Shown piece by piece: positions 1-6,163 of a DNA stretch of 12,709 bases. A program made the translations under genes and the position numbers. Each line of letters starts with the position of its first letter. Position 1 is the first letter of the stretch. Below the pieces are notes generated by a model. That model saw nothing but the letters and a program-made list of their open reading frames with translations. It was not told the origin of the DNA and did not search any database. The DNA comes from Candidatus Woesearchaeota archaeon. Its GTDB lineage: Archaea; Nanobdellota; Nanobdellia; Woesearchaeales; GCA-2687795. The stretch is from positions 1,977-14,685 of the forward strand of contig NZBG01000007.1 of NCBI GenBank assembly GCA_002687795.1. Direction: 5' to 3'.

Positions 1-2229
1 CACCTCAGTCCTCTCAATCGCCATCTCGCACACCTTCCTAAGCTCCTCAGACTTCAGCAGCTTAAACGCCTTCATAACAGGCAGCTTCCTCTCTGAGCCA
101 ATATAAAACCCATTATCATTAATCCCAATCTCAACATCCTTATGCTCAGTCCTTGCAATCGCAAACCCAACCGCCCTTGACAAAACATCATTAACCCTTC
201 TCCCCAGCAAAGTATGGAACAAATAATAATTCTGCTTGCCGTCATTATACGACTCCACCACAATCTTCTTATCAGAAGGAACCTGCGCATACAAAAACTG
301 CTCATTAAAATACTCATAAATAGAATTAGCAGCATTCTCATCAACATAAAGATAATCATGGATAAACTTCATAATATATTCTTTCTTCTTCTTCTTAGTA
401 AAAGCATCATCCATCATTCTCCTAAACTTACTGATATCCATAGCCAAATCAAAGCTCAGCGGCAGCATCTCACTGGACCATGAAGGAATAGTGGGAGGCC
501 TCACAACAGAAGCCTTAACCTGCGCAACCATCCCTCTGCTATACAAAAACTCATACTTATCCCCGCCAAGAACAAACACATCCCCTCTCTTCAGCTTCTC
601 AAGGAAAGCCTCATCAATCTTCCCAATCGGCTGCTCCCCGATCTTCACAATAACAAAACTCTCATCAGGGATAGTGCCGATATTCGTCATATAAATAACC
701 CTTCCCATCCTGCCTCTCTTACCAATCATCCCTGTCTCTTCATCATACCAAATCTTAGCATAAATATACCTCTCCTCCAAAGAAACAAACTTCCCGCTAA
801 GATAATCAATAATCTCCATGAAATCCTTTCTCTTAAGGTCTTTATAGCAATAGCTCCTTTTAATGAGTTTAAACATATCATCAATATGAACCCTCTCCTG
901 TATAGCCATCCCATCAATCTGCTGCGCAAGAACATCAAGGCAGTCAGTGGGAATATCAATCTTATCAATCTTCTTCTCCACTGCAGACTTCAGCAGCACA
1001 GCGCACTCAACAAGGTCATCCCTATCAAGCACAACAATCCTTCCCTTAGCAGTCTCATGCAGCTTATGCCCGCTCCTTCCAATCCTCTGCACAGCCCTTG
1101 CAATGCTCTTTGGACTGCCCAAACAAATCACCAAATCAATATAGCCAATATCAATCCCCAACTCAAGCGAAGTGCTTGTAACAACGGCTTTCAGCTTGCC
1201 ATCCCTTAACCCCTGCTCTATCCTATGCCTATGATTCTTGCTCAGGCTCCCATGATGTGCCCCAATCCTTTTATTCTCCCCTAAATCATCAGTCTCCTCA
1301 GCATTCTCCGTATAATTCTTAGGAAACTTATCCTTCAGATGGTCAACCACTCTCTCCGTAGCAGCCCTGGTATTAGTAAAAATCAATGTAGTCTTATGCT
1401 CCTGCACCAACTTATCAATAAGCTTATACATCTCATTGTGCATAGTCTCCTGCTCAACATCAATCAGGTTAGAAACCGGGCTCAGCACCTTCAGATCCAT
1501 ATTCTTAAGAAACTGCACATCCACAACCCTGCAATCCCTTTCCTTCCCATCCTCATAACCCACAAGAAACTTAGCAACCTCCTCAAGAGGCGCAACCGTA
1601 GCACTCAACCCTACCTTAGTCATATGTGAAGACAACGCATTCATCCTCTCCATAGAAAGCGAAAGATGCACTCCTCTCTTATTCTCTGCAAGCGCATGAA
1701 TCTCATCAATAACGCACCATTCAACATTCTGCAAATGCTCTATAAACTTAAAAGAAGAAAGTATGATCGCCAGAGACTCAGGCGTTGTAATCAATATATG
1801 CGGCGGATTCTTAAGCATCTTTTGCTTCTCATACGTAGAAGTATCACCAGTCCTCACTCCAACCCTAATGCCAAGCTCTTTTCCAGCTATCTTCTCCATC
1901 TCTCTCAAAGGCTCCATAAGATTAACCTTAATATCCTCATTAAGCGCCTTAAGGGGTGAAATATAAACAGCATAAATCCTATCCTCTAAGATACCCTTCT
2001 CTGAAGAATCAATCAGCTCATTAAGAATAGAAAGAAAAGCAGTAAGCGTCTTAGTAGCCCCGGTAGGCGCGCTAACCAGTATATTATTCCTAGAATGAAT
2101 CTCCATAACACCGTAAAGCTGCGGCAGACTAAAACTCTTAAACCTGCTAAAGAACCACTTCTCCACAATAGGATGGAGTATGTTCCTTATCTCCTTCTCT
2201 GTCTTAGGCTTTTCAATATAAGCAACCAT
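1..2229 (-). CDS. Lhr-type superfamily 2 ATP-dependent helicase, C-terminus cut by window edge
   Basis: Large DNA/RNA helicase of the Lhr family, which in archaea is linked to DNA repair and nucleic-acid remodelling. The frame is open from the ATG at 2229 to the window edge, giving 743 residues; archaeal relatives are somewhat longer, so the C-terminus lies outside. Visible SF2 motifs: motif I APTGATKT (about 54-61), motif II VIDEIHAL (about 173-180) followed by the Lhr-typical KRGVHLSLS, a SATVAP motif III, and motif VI QRIGRSGHK (about 381-389). After the RecA domains come the winged-helix and Lhr core regions. The last residues (KVCEMAIERTEV) match the start of the C-terminal Lhr segment. 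The P-loop is unusual: Thr stands where the Gly before Lys is expected. It has its own TATA box 30 bases upstream of the ATG, so it is probably transcribed separately from hisS. The family assignment is secure; the precise substrate is not. Confidence 0.93.
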   Translation of the reverse strand, partial: MVAYIEKPKTEKEIRNILHPIVEKWFFSRFKSFSLPQLYGVMEIHSRNNILVSAPTGATKTLTAFLSILNELIDSSEKGILEDRIYAVYISPLKALNEDIKVNLMEPLREMEKIAGKELGIRVGVRTGDTSTYEKQKMLKNPPHILITTPESLAIILSSFKFIEHLQNVEWCVIDEIHALAENKRGVHLSLSMERMNALSSHMTKVGLSATVAPLEEVAKFLVGYEDGKERDCRVVDVQFLKNMDLKVLSPVSNLIDVEQETMHNEMYKLIDKLVQEHKTTLIFTNTRAATERVVDHLKDKFPKNYTENAEETDDLGENKRIGAHHGSLSKNHRHRIEQGLRDGKLKAVVTSTSLELGIDIGYIDLVICLGSPKSIARAVQRIGRSGHKLHETAKGRIVVLDRDDLVECAVLLKSAVEKKIDKIDIPTDCLDVLAQQIDGMAIQERVHIDDMFKLIKRSYCYKDLKRKDFMEIIDYLSGKFVSLEERYIYAKIWYDEETGMIGKRGRMGRVIYMTNIGTIPDESFVIVKIGEQPIGKIDEAFLEKLKRGDVFVLGGDKYEFLYSRGMVAQVKASVVRPPTIPSWSSEMLPLSFDLAMDISKFRRMMDDAFTKKKKKEYIMKFIHDYLYVDENAANSIYEYFNEQFLYAQVPSDKKIVVESYNDGKQNYYLFHTLLGRRVNDVLSRAVGFAIARTEHKDVEIGINDNGFYIGSERKLPVMKAFKLLKSEELRKVCEMAIERTEV

Positions 2230-2239
2230 TCTAACACTT

Positions 2240-2244
2240 AAAAA
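2240..2244 (-). terminator. Possible U-tract terminator of hisS
   Basis: The minus strand reads GGGGTTTTTAAG about 40 bases past the hisS stop. Archaeal polymerase can terminate on short T-tracts. The tract also sits between the helicase TATA box and its ATG, so it would have to act only on readthrough from hisS. Weak evidence. Confidence 0.25.
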
Positions 2245-2254
2245 CCCCTCTTTG

Positions 2255-2263
2255 TTTATAATA
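2255..2263 (-). promoter_or_regulatory. TATA box of the Lhr-like helicase gene
   Basis: The minus strand reads TATTATAAA, centred about 30 bases before the helicase ATG at 2229. This places transcription start within a few bases of the ATG, meaning a leaderless or near-leaderless message. It lies in the 55-base gap after hisS. Confidence 0.5.
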
Positions 2264-2284
2264 TTTCACTAAGAAATTAGATAT

Positions 2285-3583
2285 TTACTCCTTCAACCTC
2301 TTAACAACATCCTCAACACTAACCATCTCTTCCTTGCCAGACTTCATATCCCTCAGCTTAACCTTCTTCATCTTTAACTCATCTCCCCCAATAAAGACAG
2401 CATAAGGAATCTCATAAGAGTCCACATACTGCAAATTCTTACTAATACCTCTTCCAGCAATATCAAAATCAGCATTAATTCCTTCTCCCCTTAGCCTCTG
2501 AACAACCTTAATGCTTTCCTTTAATGTTCCTATTGGGATAACAAACACTTTCACAACAGACTTCTTAGCAACCCTCTTCTTCTCCTTCAAAGCTTCAGTT
2601 ATAACATCAATACCAAAGCTTATACCTGTGGCAGGAAACTCCTTATTCGTCTGGAGATAACTGCCAATGATCTTATCATACCTGCCGCCGGCAGCTATAG
2701 AAGACTTAATCCCTGAATCCTTCATAAACACCTCAAACACCGGGCCGGTATAATAAGCAAGCCCTCTTGCTAAAGAAGGGTTAAACACAACATTCTTAAC
2801 ATTAAACATATCAAGATAATCAAGCAACTCTTCAGTCTCTTTAACACCCTCTTTTCCTGTTACGTTCTTCAACAGCTTCCTGAGGTTTGCAAGGGTTTTA
2901 TTGTTATCTTTCCCAGCCTTAAAGCAGCTGATTATCTTTTTAATCTGATTATCTTTCAACCCTTTTTCCTTTAGCTCTTTCCTAACATTATCCTCTCCAG
3001 CCTTTTTCAACTTATCAATCGAGATTATAACATTAAACCTGTCCTTTTCAGGAATCTTAACAGAATCCATAACACCATCGATTATTTTCCTATTATTCAG
3101 CTCAATAACAACATCAAAACCTAACTTCCCGAATATTGTCTCAGTTAATGACAATATCTCAGCGTCTGCAAGCATCGACTTAGCCCCTACAATATCAGGA
3201 TCCATCTGCATAAACTGCCTATACCTTCCAGTCTTGATTGGCCCATCCCTGAACACATTACCAGAACAATACTTCTTGAAAGGCGCCTTAAAGTTAGGGT
3301 TCATGCCAACAAACCTGCAGAAAGGAACAGTTAAATCAAACCTTAACCCAAGCTCTCTTTTACCCTGGTCAGTCAGCTTAAAGGTTTCCTTTAAAGCATC
3401 ACTTTCCTCACCAGCAGCAAACTTAGCAGCAAGAGTCTCATACCTCTCAAGGATTGGAGTCTCAATAGGATTAAACCCATACAGTTCAAAGGATTGTTTT
3501 ATAGTGCTGGCTATCTCATCCCTCACTATCTTCTCTTCCGGAGGGAAGTCTCTCATTCCTTTTGTTATTTGAAGGTTTGTCAT
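2285..3583 (-). CDS. hisS: Histidyl-tRNA synthetase (HisRS)
   Basis: Class II aminoacyl-tRNA synthetase charging tRNA-His with histidine in the cytoplasm. With the ATG at 3583 it has 432 residues, a normal length. Visible: N-terminal KGMRDFPPEE, the RFDLTVPFCRF segment (about 81-91), motif 2 FRDGPIKTGRYRQF (about 111-124), the histidine-specific LARGLAYYTG (about 271-280), AAGGRYD (about 297-303), a motif 3-like GISFGIDVI (about 320-328), and the C-terminal anticodon-binding domain (about 344-432). I chose the ATG over the GTG three codons upstream because AGGTGA at 3589-3594 is an SD five bases before the ATG, and the GTG lies inside it. Two positions differ from the usual pattern: RGLDYYTG reads RGLAYYTG, and the motif 3 Arg is replaced by Val. 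tRNA-His lies immediately upstream on the same strand. Confidence 0.96.
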   Translation of the reverse strand: MTNLQITKGMRDFPPEEKIVRDEIASTIKQSFELYGFNPIETPILERYETLAAKFAAGEESDALKETFKLTDQGKRELGLRFDLTVPFCRFVGMNPNFKAPFKKYCSGNVFRDGPIKTGRYRQFMQMDPDIVGAKSMLADAEILSLTETIFGKLGFDVVIELNNRKIIDGVMDSVKIPEKDRFNVIISIDKLKKAGEDNVRKELKEKGLKDNQIKKIISCFKAGKDNNKTLANLRKLLKNVTGKEGVKETEELLDYLDMFNVKNVVFNPSLARGLAYYTGPVFEVFMKDSGIKSSIAAGGRYDKIIGSYLQTNKEFPATGISFGIDVITEALKEKKRVAKKSVVKVFVIPIGTLKESIKVVQRLRGEGINADFDIAGRGISKNLQYVDSYEIPYAVFIGGDELKMKKVKLRDMKSGKEEMVSVEDVVKRLKE

Positions 3584-3588
3584 TCTGT

Positions 3589-3594
3589 TCACCT
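3589..3594 (-). promoter_or_regulatory. Shine-Dalgarno site that sets the hisS start
   Basis: AGGTGA on the minus strand lies five bases before the ATG at 3583 and matches the archaeal anti-SD core. It overlaps the upstream in-frame GTG, which makes that GTG unlikely as the start. An SD suggests hisS has a 5' leader, as expected if it is co-transcribed with tRNA-His. Confidence 0.65.
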
Positions 3595-3608
3595 TTGATT
3601 AAGCGTTG

Positions 3609-3617
3609 TATTTATAG
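3609..3617 (-). promoter_or_regulatory. Possible internal TATA box between tRNA-His and hisS
   Basis: The minus strand reads CTATAAATA, centred 30 bases before the hisS ATG. A start about 26 bases downstream would leave only a few bases before the ATG and cut off the SD. It is therefore either a second, near-leaderless promoter or a chance AT-rich match. Confidence 0.3.
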
Positions 3618-3633
3618 TTTGTCTTTTGTAAAA

Positions 3634-3705
3634 GGCGGTAGCTGGGAATTGAACCCAGTCCATCCGGGCCACAGCCGAAAGTTCTGCCATTAAACTACTA
3701 CCGCC
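3634..3705 (-). tRNA. tRNA-His (anticodon GUG)
   Basis: Complete 72-base cloverleaf on the minus strand. The acceptor stem has eight pairs, GGCGGTAG with CTACCGCC. The extra 5' base is the encoded G-1 facing C73, the identity element unique to tRNA-His. The D stem is GTTT/GAAC, the anticodon stem TTCGG/CCGGA, and the loop CTGTGGC gives anticodon GTG. The T arm is CTGGG-TTCAATT-CCCAG. No CCA is encoded and there is no intron. It lies 50 bases upstream of the hisS ATG on the same strand. Confidence 0.97.
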
Positions 3706-3731
3706 ATAGAAAACATTAGTTAAAGATTCAG

Positions 3732-3740
3732 TAATATAAT
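3732..3740 (-). promoter_or_regulatory. Candidate TATA box for tRNA-His (and possibly hisS)
   Basis: The minus strand reads ATTATATTA, centred about 31 bases before the tRNA 5' end, which predicts a leader of a few bases. A second candidate, TTTATATTC, lies just upstream at 3743-3751 and would give a leader of about 15 bases. The sequence does not decide between them. Confidence 0.4.
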
Positions 3741-3790
3741 TAGAATATAAACAAATTTCAGATTTAATAATATTTAGAATAGAGCTACAA

Positions 3791-3856
3791 CTACCAACAA
3801 TGAATACAACCAGCACCTTTAGGTGCCTTAGCCTTTATTGATAGCTTATTTTTCAT
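3791..3856 (-). CDS. Candidate leaderless micro-ORF, 21 residues
   Basis: I do not recognise this peptide. The minus-strand ATG at 3856 opens 21 codons ending in TAG. The product is basic (five Lys) and ends GAGCIHCW, with a CxxC pair. Support comes from position: a clean TTTAAATA box at 3879-3886 is centred 26 bases before the ATG, the same layout as the real genes of this window. It contains the perfect palindrome GCACCTTTAGGTGC (3813-3826), coding for Ala-Pro-Lys-Gly-Ala. It lies between the toxin gene and tRNA-His. It could be a small protein, a leader peptide, or only the start of a small RNA. Confidence 0.4.
   Translation of the reverse strand: MKNKLSIKAKAPKGAGCIHCW
3813..3826 (-). repeat. 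14-base perfect palindrome / hairpin
   Basis: GCACCTTTAGGTGC can form five pairs with a four-base loop. It lies inside the micro-ORF. It is not followed by a strong T-run on either strand, so I do not call it a terminator; an RNA hairpin or protein-binding site is possible. Confidence 0.4.
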
Positions 3857-3878
3857 AATATTAGGGAAATATAGCTTA

Positions 3879-3886
3879 TATTTAAA
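3879..3886 (-). promoter_or_regulatory. TATA box (TTTAAATA) upstream of the 21-codon micro-ORF
   Basis: The minus strand reads AAGCTTTAAATATAAGC, with TTTAAATA centred about 26 bases before the ATG at 3856. The identical octamer precedes the DUF433 gene and the 25-codon ORF at 9600. It marks a likely transcription start in an otherwise gene-free gap of about 220 bases. Confidence 0.5.
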
Positions 3887-3926
3887 GCTTTTGGTTTGTT
3901 GTTACTTCAATGTTGTGAAACGCACG

Positions 3927-4232
3927 TCAGTACAACTTTCTAATTCTTACTTTATCTTCAGTTACAACAACAAAATTACCTGATAGTTTATCACTATAAT
4001 CATTAATCAGTATATTCAGTAATTTTATTTTCTCCTTAAACACTAAAAGGCCAAAATCTTTATCAACTGTTATTATAATTCTATCTTCTTCATAAGCCCT
4101 TTTAAGAATATCTCTATCATCCAGAGAAGGAAATTTCTCAGCAATTGAAACAACATCATAGCCTTTACTCCTAATGTACAAGACCACTGGAAAATCAACA
4201 CATTCATCAACAATAAGTTTTATTTTAGTCAT
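3927..4232 (-). CDS. DUF5615 PIN-like toxin of a DUF433-DUF5615 pair
   Basis: Predicted toxin with a PIN-like nuclease fold, resembling VapC45-type proteins that are paired with DUF433 antitoxins. From the ATG at 4232 it has 101 residues. Visible: KLIVDECVD with Asp9 and Glu10 at the end of the first strand, RSKGYDVVSI, SLDDRDIL (acidic residues 38-41), and IITVDKDFG (Asp57, Asp59). These are the acidic positions expected to bind metal. A TTG three codons upstream (4241), directly after the DUF433 stop, is an alternative start. I prefer the ATG because family members begin just before the KIKxLxDE strand. No clear SD; translation is probably coupled to the upstream antitoxin. The family call is good; toxicity is inferred. 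Confidence 0.85.
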   Translation of the reverse strand: MTKIKLIVDECVDFPVVLYIRSKGYDVVSIAEKFPSLDDRDILKRAYEEDRIIITVDKDFGLLVFKEKIKLLNILINDYSDKLSGNFVVVTEDKVRIRKLY

Positions 4233-4241
4233 TGAGAACAA

Positions 4242-4481
4242 TTACGCTGACAAAAGAGGAAATACTTCTGTATTTTCAACTAAAGACTCTGCATACATTA
4301 CAGCAGCTTTTATATCATCTATTGTTAATCTAGGGAAATCCTCAAGAATTTCTTTGATATCAATATTTTGTGCTAATTTCTTTAGAATAATCTCTACAGG
4401 AATCCTTGTCCCTTTGATTACAGGTTTCCCTACCATAATTTTAGGATCTACTACAATTCGATTTAATAATCTTTGTTCCAT
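4242..4481 (-). CDS. DUF433 antitoxin of a DUF433-DUF5615 pair
   Basis: Small helix-turn-helix antitoxin-type protein of 79 residues. The DUF433 signature is clear: RIVVDPKIMVGKPVIKGTRI near residues 8-27, then PVEIILKKLAQNIDIKEILEDFPRLT and DDIKAAVMYAE. In such pairs the DUF433 protein neutralises the PIN-like partner and represses its own promoter. It is first in a two-gene unit; its stop lies nine bases before the preferred toxin ATG. A TTTAAATA box centred 26-27 bases before its ATG implies a leaderless message. It lies downstream of a broken DUF2683 antitoxin-like remnant. Confidence 0.9.
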   Translation of the reverse strand: MEQRLLNRIVVDPKIMVGKPVIKGTRIPVEIILKKLAQNIDIKEILEDFPRLTIDDIKAAVMYAESLVENTEVFPLLSA

Positions 4482-4503
4482 CTTGTTTAGTAATTAGTTT
4501 AGA

Positions 4504-4511
4504 TATTTAAA
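4504..4511 (-). promoter_or_regulatory. TATA box (TTTAAATA) of the toxin-antitoxin unit
   Basis: The minus strand reads AATTTAAATATC, centred about 26-27 bases before the DUF433 ATG at 4481. It lies four bases past the stop of the DUF2683-like remnant, so the TA promoter abuts the decayed gene. The antitoxin would be expected to bind here. Confidence 0.6.
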
Positions 4512-4514
4512 TTT

Positions 4515-4688
4515 TTAGGTTATACTCTTTTTTAAGCCATACCTCTTAGCAAAATCCTTAACATGGATAGCCTTCTGCTTCATTATCCTCTTAGCCTTTT
4601 CAATATACTCTGGCCTTAATTCAGGCTCCAGAACCTCTTTCTCATATTGTTCAGCCATTAAATCAATTGCATATTCAGTCTTATAAGT
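4515..4688 (-). pseudogene. 5'-truncated DUF2683-like (antitoxin-type) gene remnant
   Basis: The minus strand encodes about 58 residues resembling the C-terminal two-thirds of the small archaeal DUF2683 family: KTEYAIDLMAEQYEKEV, LEPELRPEYIEKAKRIMKQ, KAIHVKDFAKRYGLK, then a stop. The usual N-terminal part (a VQAIIxISE-like strand, then a KAKYGLKDK-like segment) is missing and replaced by the end of the 414-residue gene. The frame runs straight back to that gene's TAA, so only one stop codon separates them. An internal ATG at 4658 could still give a 47-residue product, but no promoter or SD is visible. The family recognition is from memory of the pattern; truncation by rearrangement is an inference. 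Confidence 0.6.
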
Positions 4689-4706
4689 CAAGAAGAAGCA
4701 TTCTGC

Positions 4707-5951
4707 TTACAATTCATTTCCTATCATTTCAAAGAGATAATCACAAAAAAATTTTATTTCTTCATATTCTGGCTTGATTATTTCAGCTCTGTTAAGTACA
4801 TTAGTTAATATTTCATCATAATAAGAAAGCCTAAATAAATCTAGGTTGCCGGCCTTACCCAGAGAATAATCCAGGCCTGAATCTGTTATATGAACTTGGT
4901 ATCTGTCTTTAGATGCGCAATTATCAATTTTTACATCTAAAGAATTCAGATTGGTAGGATTCTGGGAAACATTAAAGTCTTTTGCAATCATACTTATTTG
5001 ATATATCCCTTTTAATCTGTGCCCGCTTAAATAAGCATCAATTTCCAATTCAATAGACAAGGTATAATAATCAAATTCTGAGCTTTGACGTTTCATCCCA
5101 TTAAGGATGCATAACCTGTAGATTTCTGCGCTGAGGGAATCATTCCCAACAATCGCTTCATTCACATCATATATGTTATTCATACGATCAGGTGTTATTT
5201 CATGGAAAGCGCCACTTGCGGTATAGCTGGCATATATTGAATCTTCAAAACTTAAGGAACCCATTTCATATATTGTGAGAGAAGACGCAAGGAATAGTTT
5301 TCCTGTTAGCCATGAGAAACTTTCAGCTATTGTATTATCAAGAGTCTCATAATCTTGGGCTGATTTACAGCCCATTATTATACCTCTAAAATCATCTGAG
5401 AATTTAGCCCTGACACTCTCTACAATCGTTTCGTCCAGGCTTTTAACATCTTTTACACTAAGCAGGTTATTGAATCCTGACCTTGTAGAATGCGCATTTA
5501 ACATCATCCTGTCAATCATGCCATTATAATTGAGTATTAAGTCTATTATAGTATTATTATCAAAATCCCTTCTCAAGCCTTCAAAAGAAACATCGCCTGC
5601 ATCATCTTCTAAGAAAAAATATTCAATATAATCCCTTTCAAAGGAAAAGTCATTTCCTATTCCTTCAATATATTCCTGCCTGATAACATCGAATATAAGT
5701 GAATTCAGTTTTGCTTCAACAACAATCTTTACAATATCATCAATATCTTCACCGCTTTCCTCTGAAACACTATCTATTCTGTCAACTATATCAAGATTAG
5801 CCCCAAGCTCATCGTATGTTGCTGGGCCTTTTATAAATAAAACATTCCTTTTAATCTCTATCTCAGGGATTTCATAGCCTATGTTGCAGCCTATAGCTGT
5901 AGATAACGTTAAAGCTGCATAAAAAAACATTGTTCTTATAGTGCGTACCAT
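4707..5951 (-). CDS. Exported (possibly lipid-anchored) protein of unknown function, 414 residues
   Basis: I do not recognise this protein. The N-terminus looks like a signal peptide: VRTIR, then hydrophobic MFFYAALTLSTAIG, then Cys22 in a lipobox-like AIGC. It may therefore be cleaved or lipid-anchored and face the cell exterior. The rest is strongly acidic with many Asp, Glu and Ser, no further membrane segment, few cysteines and no obvious catalytic motif. An alternating hydrophobic/polar pattern suggests a mixed alpha/beta fold. It has its own TATA box about 34 bases upstream, implying a leader under 10 bases. It is the longest orphan gene here and borders a truncated DUF2683-like remnant and a toxin-antitoxin pair, so this looks like accessory DNA. 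It could be a surface protein specific to the lineage. Confidence 0.75.
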   Translation of the reverse strand: MVRTIRTMFFYAALTLSTAIGCNIGYEIPEIEIKRNVLFIKGPATYDELGANLDIVDRIDSVSEESGEDIDDIVKIVVEAKLNSLIFDVIRQEYIEGIGNDFSFERDYIEYFFLEDDAGDVSFEGLRRDFDNNTIIDLILNYNGMIDRMMLNAHSTRSGFNNLLSVKDVKSLDETIVESVRAKFSDDFRGIIMGCKSAQDYETLDNTIAESFSWLTGKLFLASSLTIYEMGSLSFEDSIYASYTASGAFHEITPDRMNNIYDVNEAIVGNDSLSAEIYRLCILNGMKRQSSEFDYYTLSIELEIDAYLSGHRLKGIYQISMIAKDFNVSQNPTNLNSLDVKIDNCASKDRYQVHITDSGLDYSLGKAGNLDLFRLSYYDEILTNVLNRAEIIKPEYEEIKFFCDYLFEMIGNEL

Positions 5952-5979
5952 CTTAATTAACTACCAGATAGCAGTTACA

Positions 5980-5989
5980 TATTTATAAA
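5980..5989 (-). promoter_or_regulatory. TATA box of the exported 414-residue protein gene
   Basis: The minus strand reads TTTATAAATA, centred about 34 bases before the ATG at 5951, predicting a leader of roughly 7-9 bases. The 212-base divergent gap 5952-6163 also holds the DHH promoter; no other feature is evident in it. Confidence 0.5.
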
Positions 5990-6132
5990 TGTTCCGATTT
6001 TCCCGGGCTTTACTGCCCTGCCTAAATAAGAAAAAAGGCTCATTATTGTACAGAGTTTGTTGAAATTAAATATCCATATAAAAACTTAGGAATAAATGCA
6101 AGGCTTGTGATTGAATACTAAAAAGATAATAC

Positions 6133-6141
6133 TTATAAATA
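6133..6141 (+). promoter_or_regulatory. TATA box of the DHH phosphoesterase gene
   Basis: TTATAAATA is centred 27 bases before the ATG at 6164, so the message should begin at or next to the start codon. No SD precedes the ATG. Confidence 0.6.
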
Positions 6142-6163
6142 CAAGTTTAGAATTGATATTAAA

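Noticed and set aside
214..1966. Several plus-strand open frames of 65-107 codons opposite the helicase
   Set aside because: They lie antisense to an intact, motif-bearing helicase frame. Their composition reflects the pyrimidine-rich antisense strand, and they show no promoter at the spacing used by real genes.
3589..3816. Minus-strand frame of 75 codons
   Set aside because: It runs through the whole tRNA-His gene, so it cannot be a separate coding region of interest.
3800..3838. Plus-strand 12-codon ORF with several Thr codons opposite the micro-ORF
   Set aside because: It is too short, with no convincing TATA spacing on that strand; chance is the simplest reading.
6005..6018. GGGC-TTTACT-GCCC hairpin in the divergent gap before the DHH gene
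   Set aside because: It has only four pairs and no adjacent T-run, and its position matches neither promoter.
6075..6110. CATATAAAAAC, a second TATA-like sequence upstream of the DHH gene
   Set aside because: It is too far from the ATG for the leaderless spacing seen elsewhere, and the only ORF after it is four codons long.
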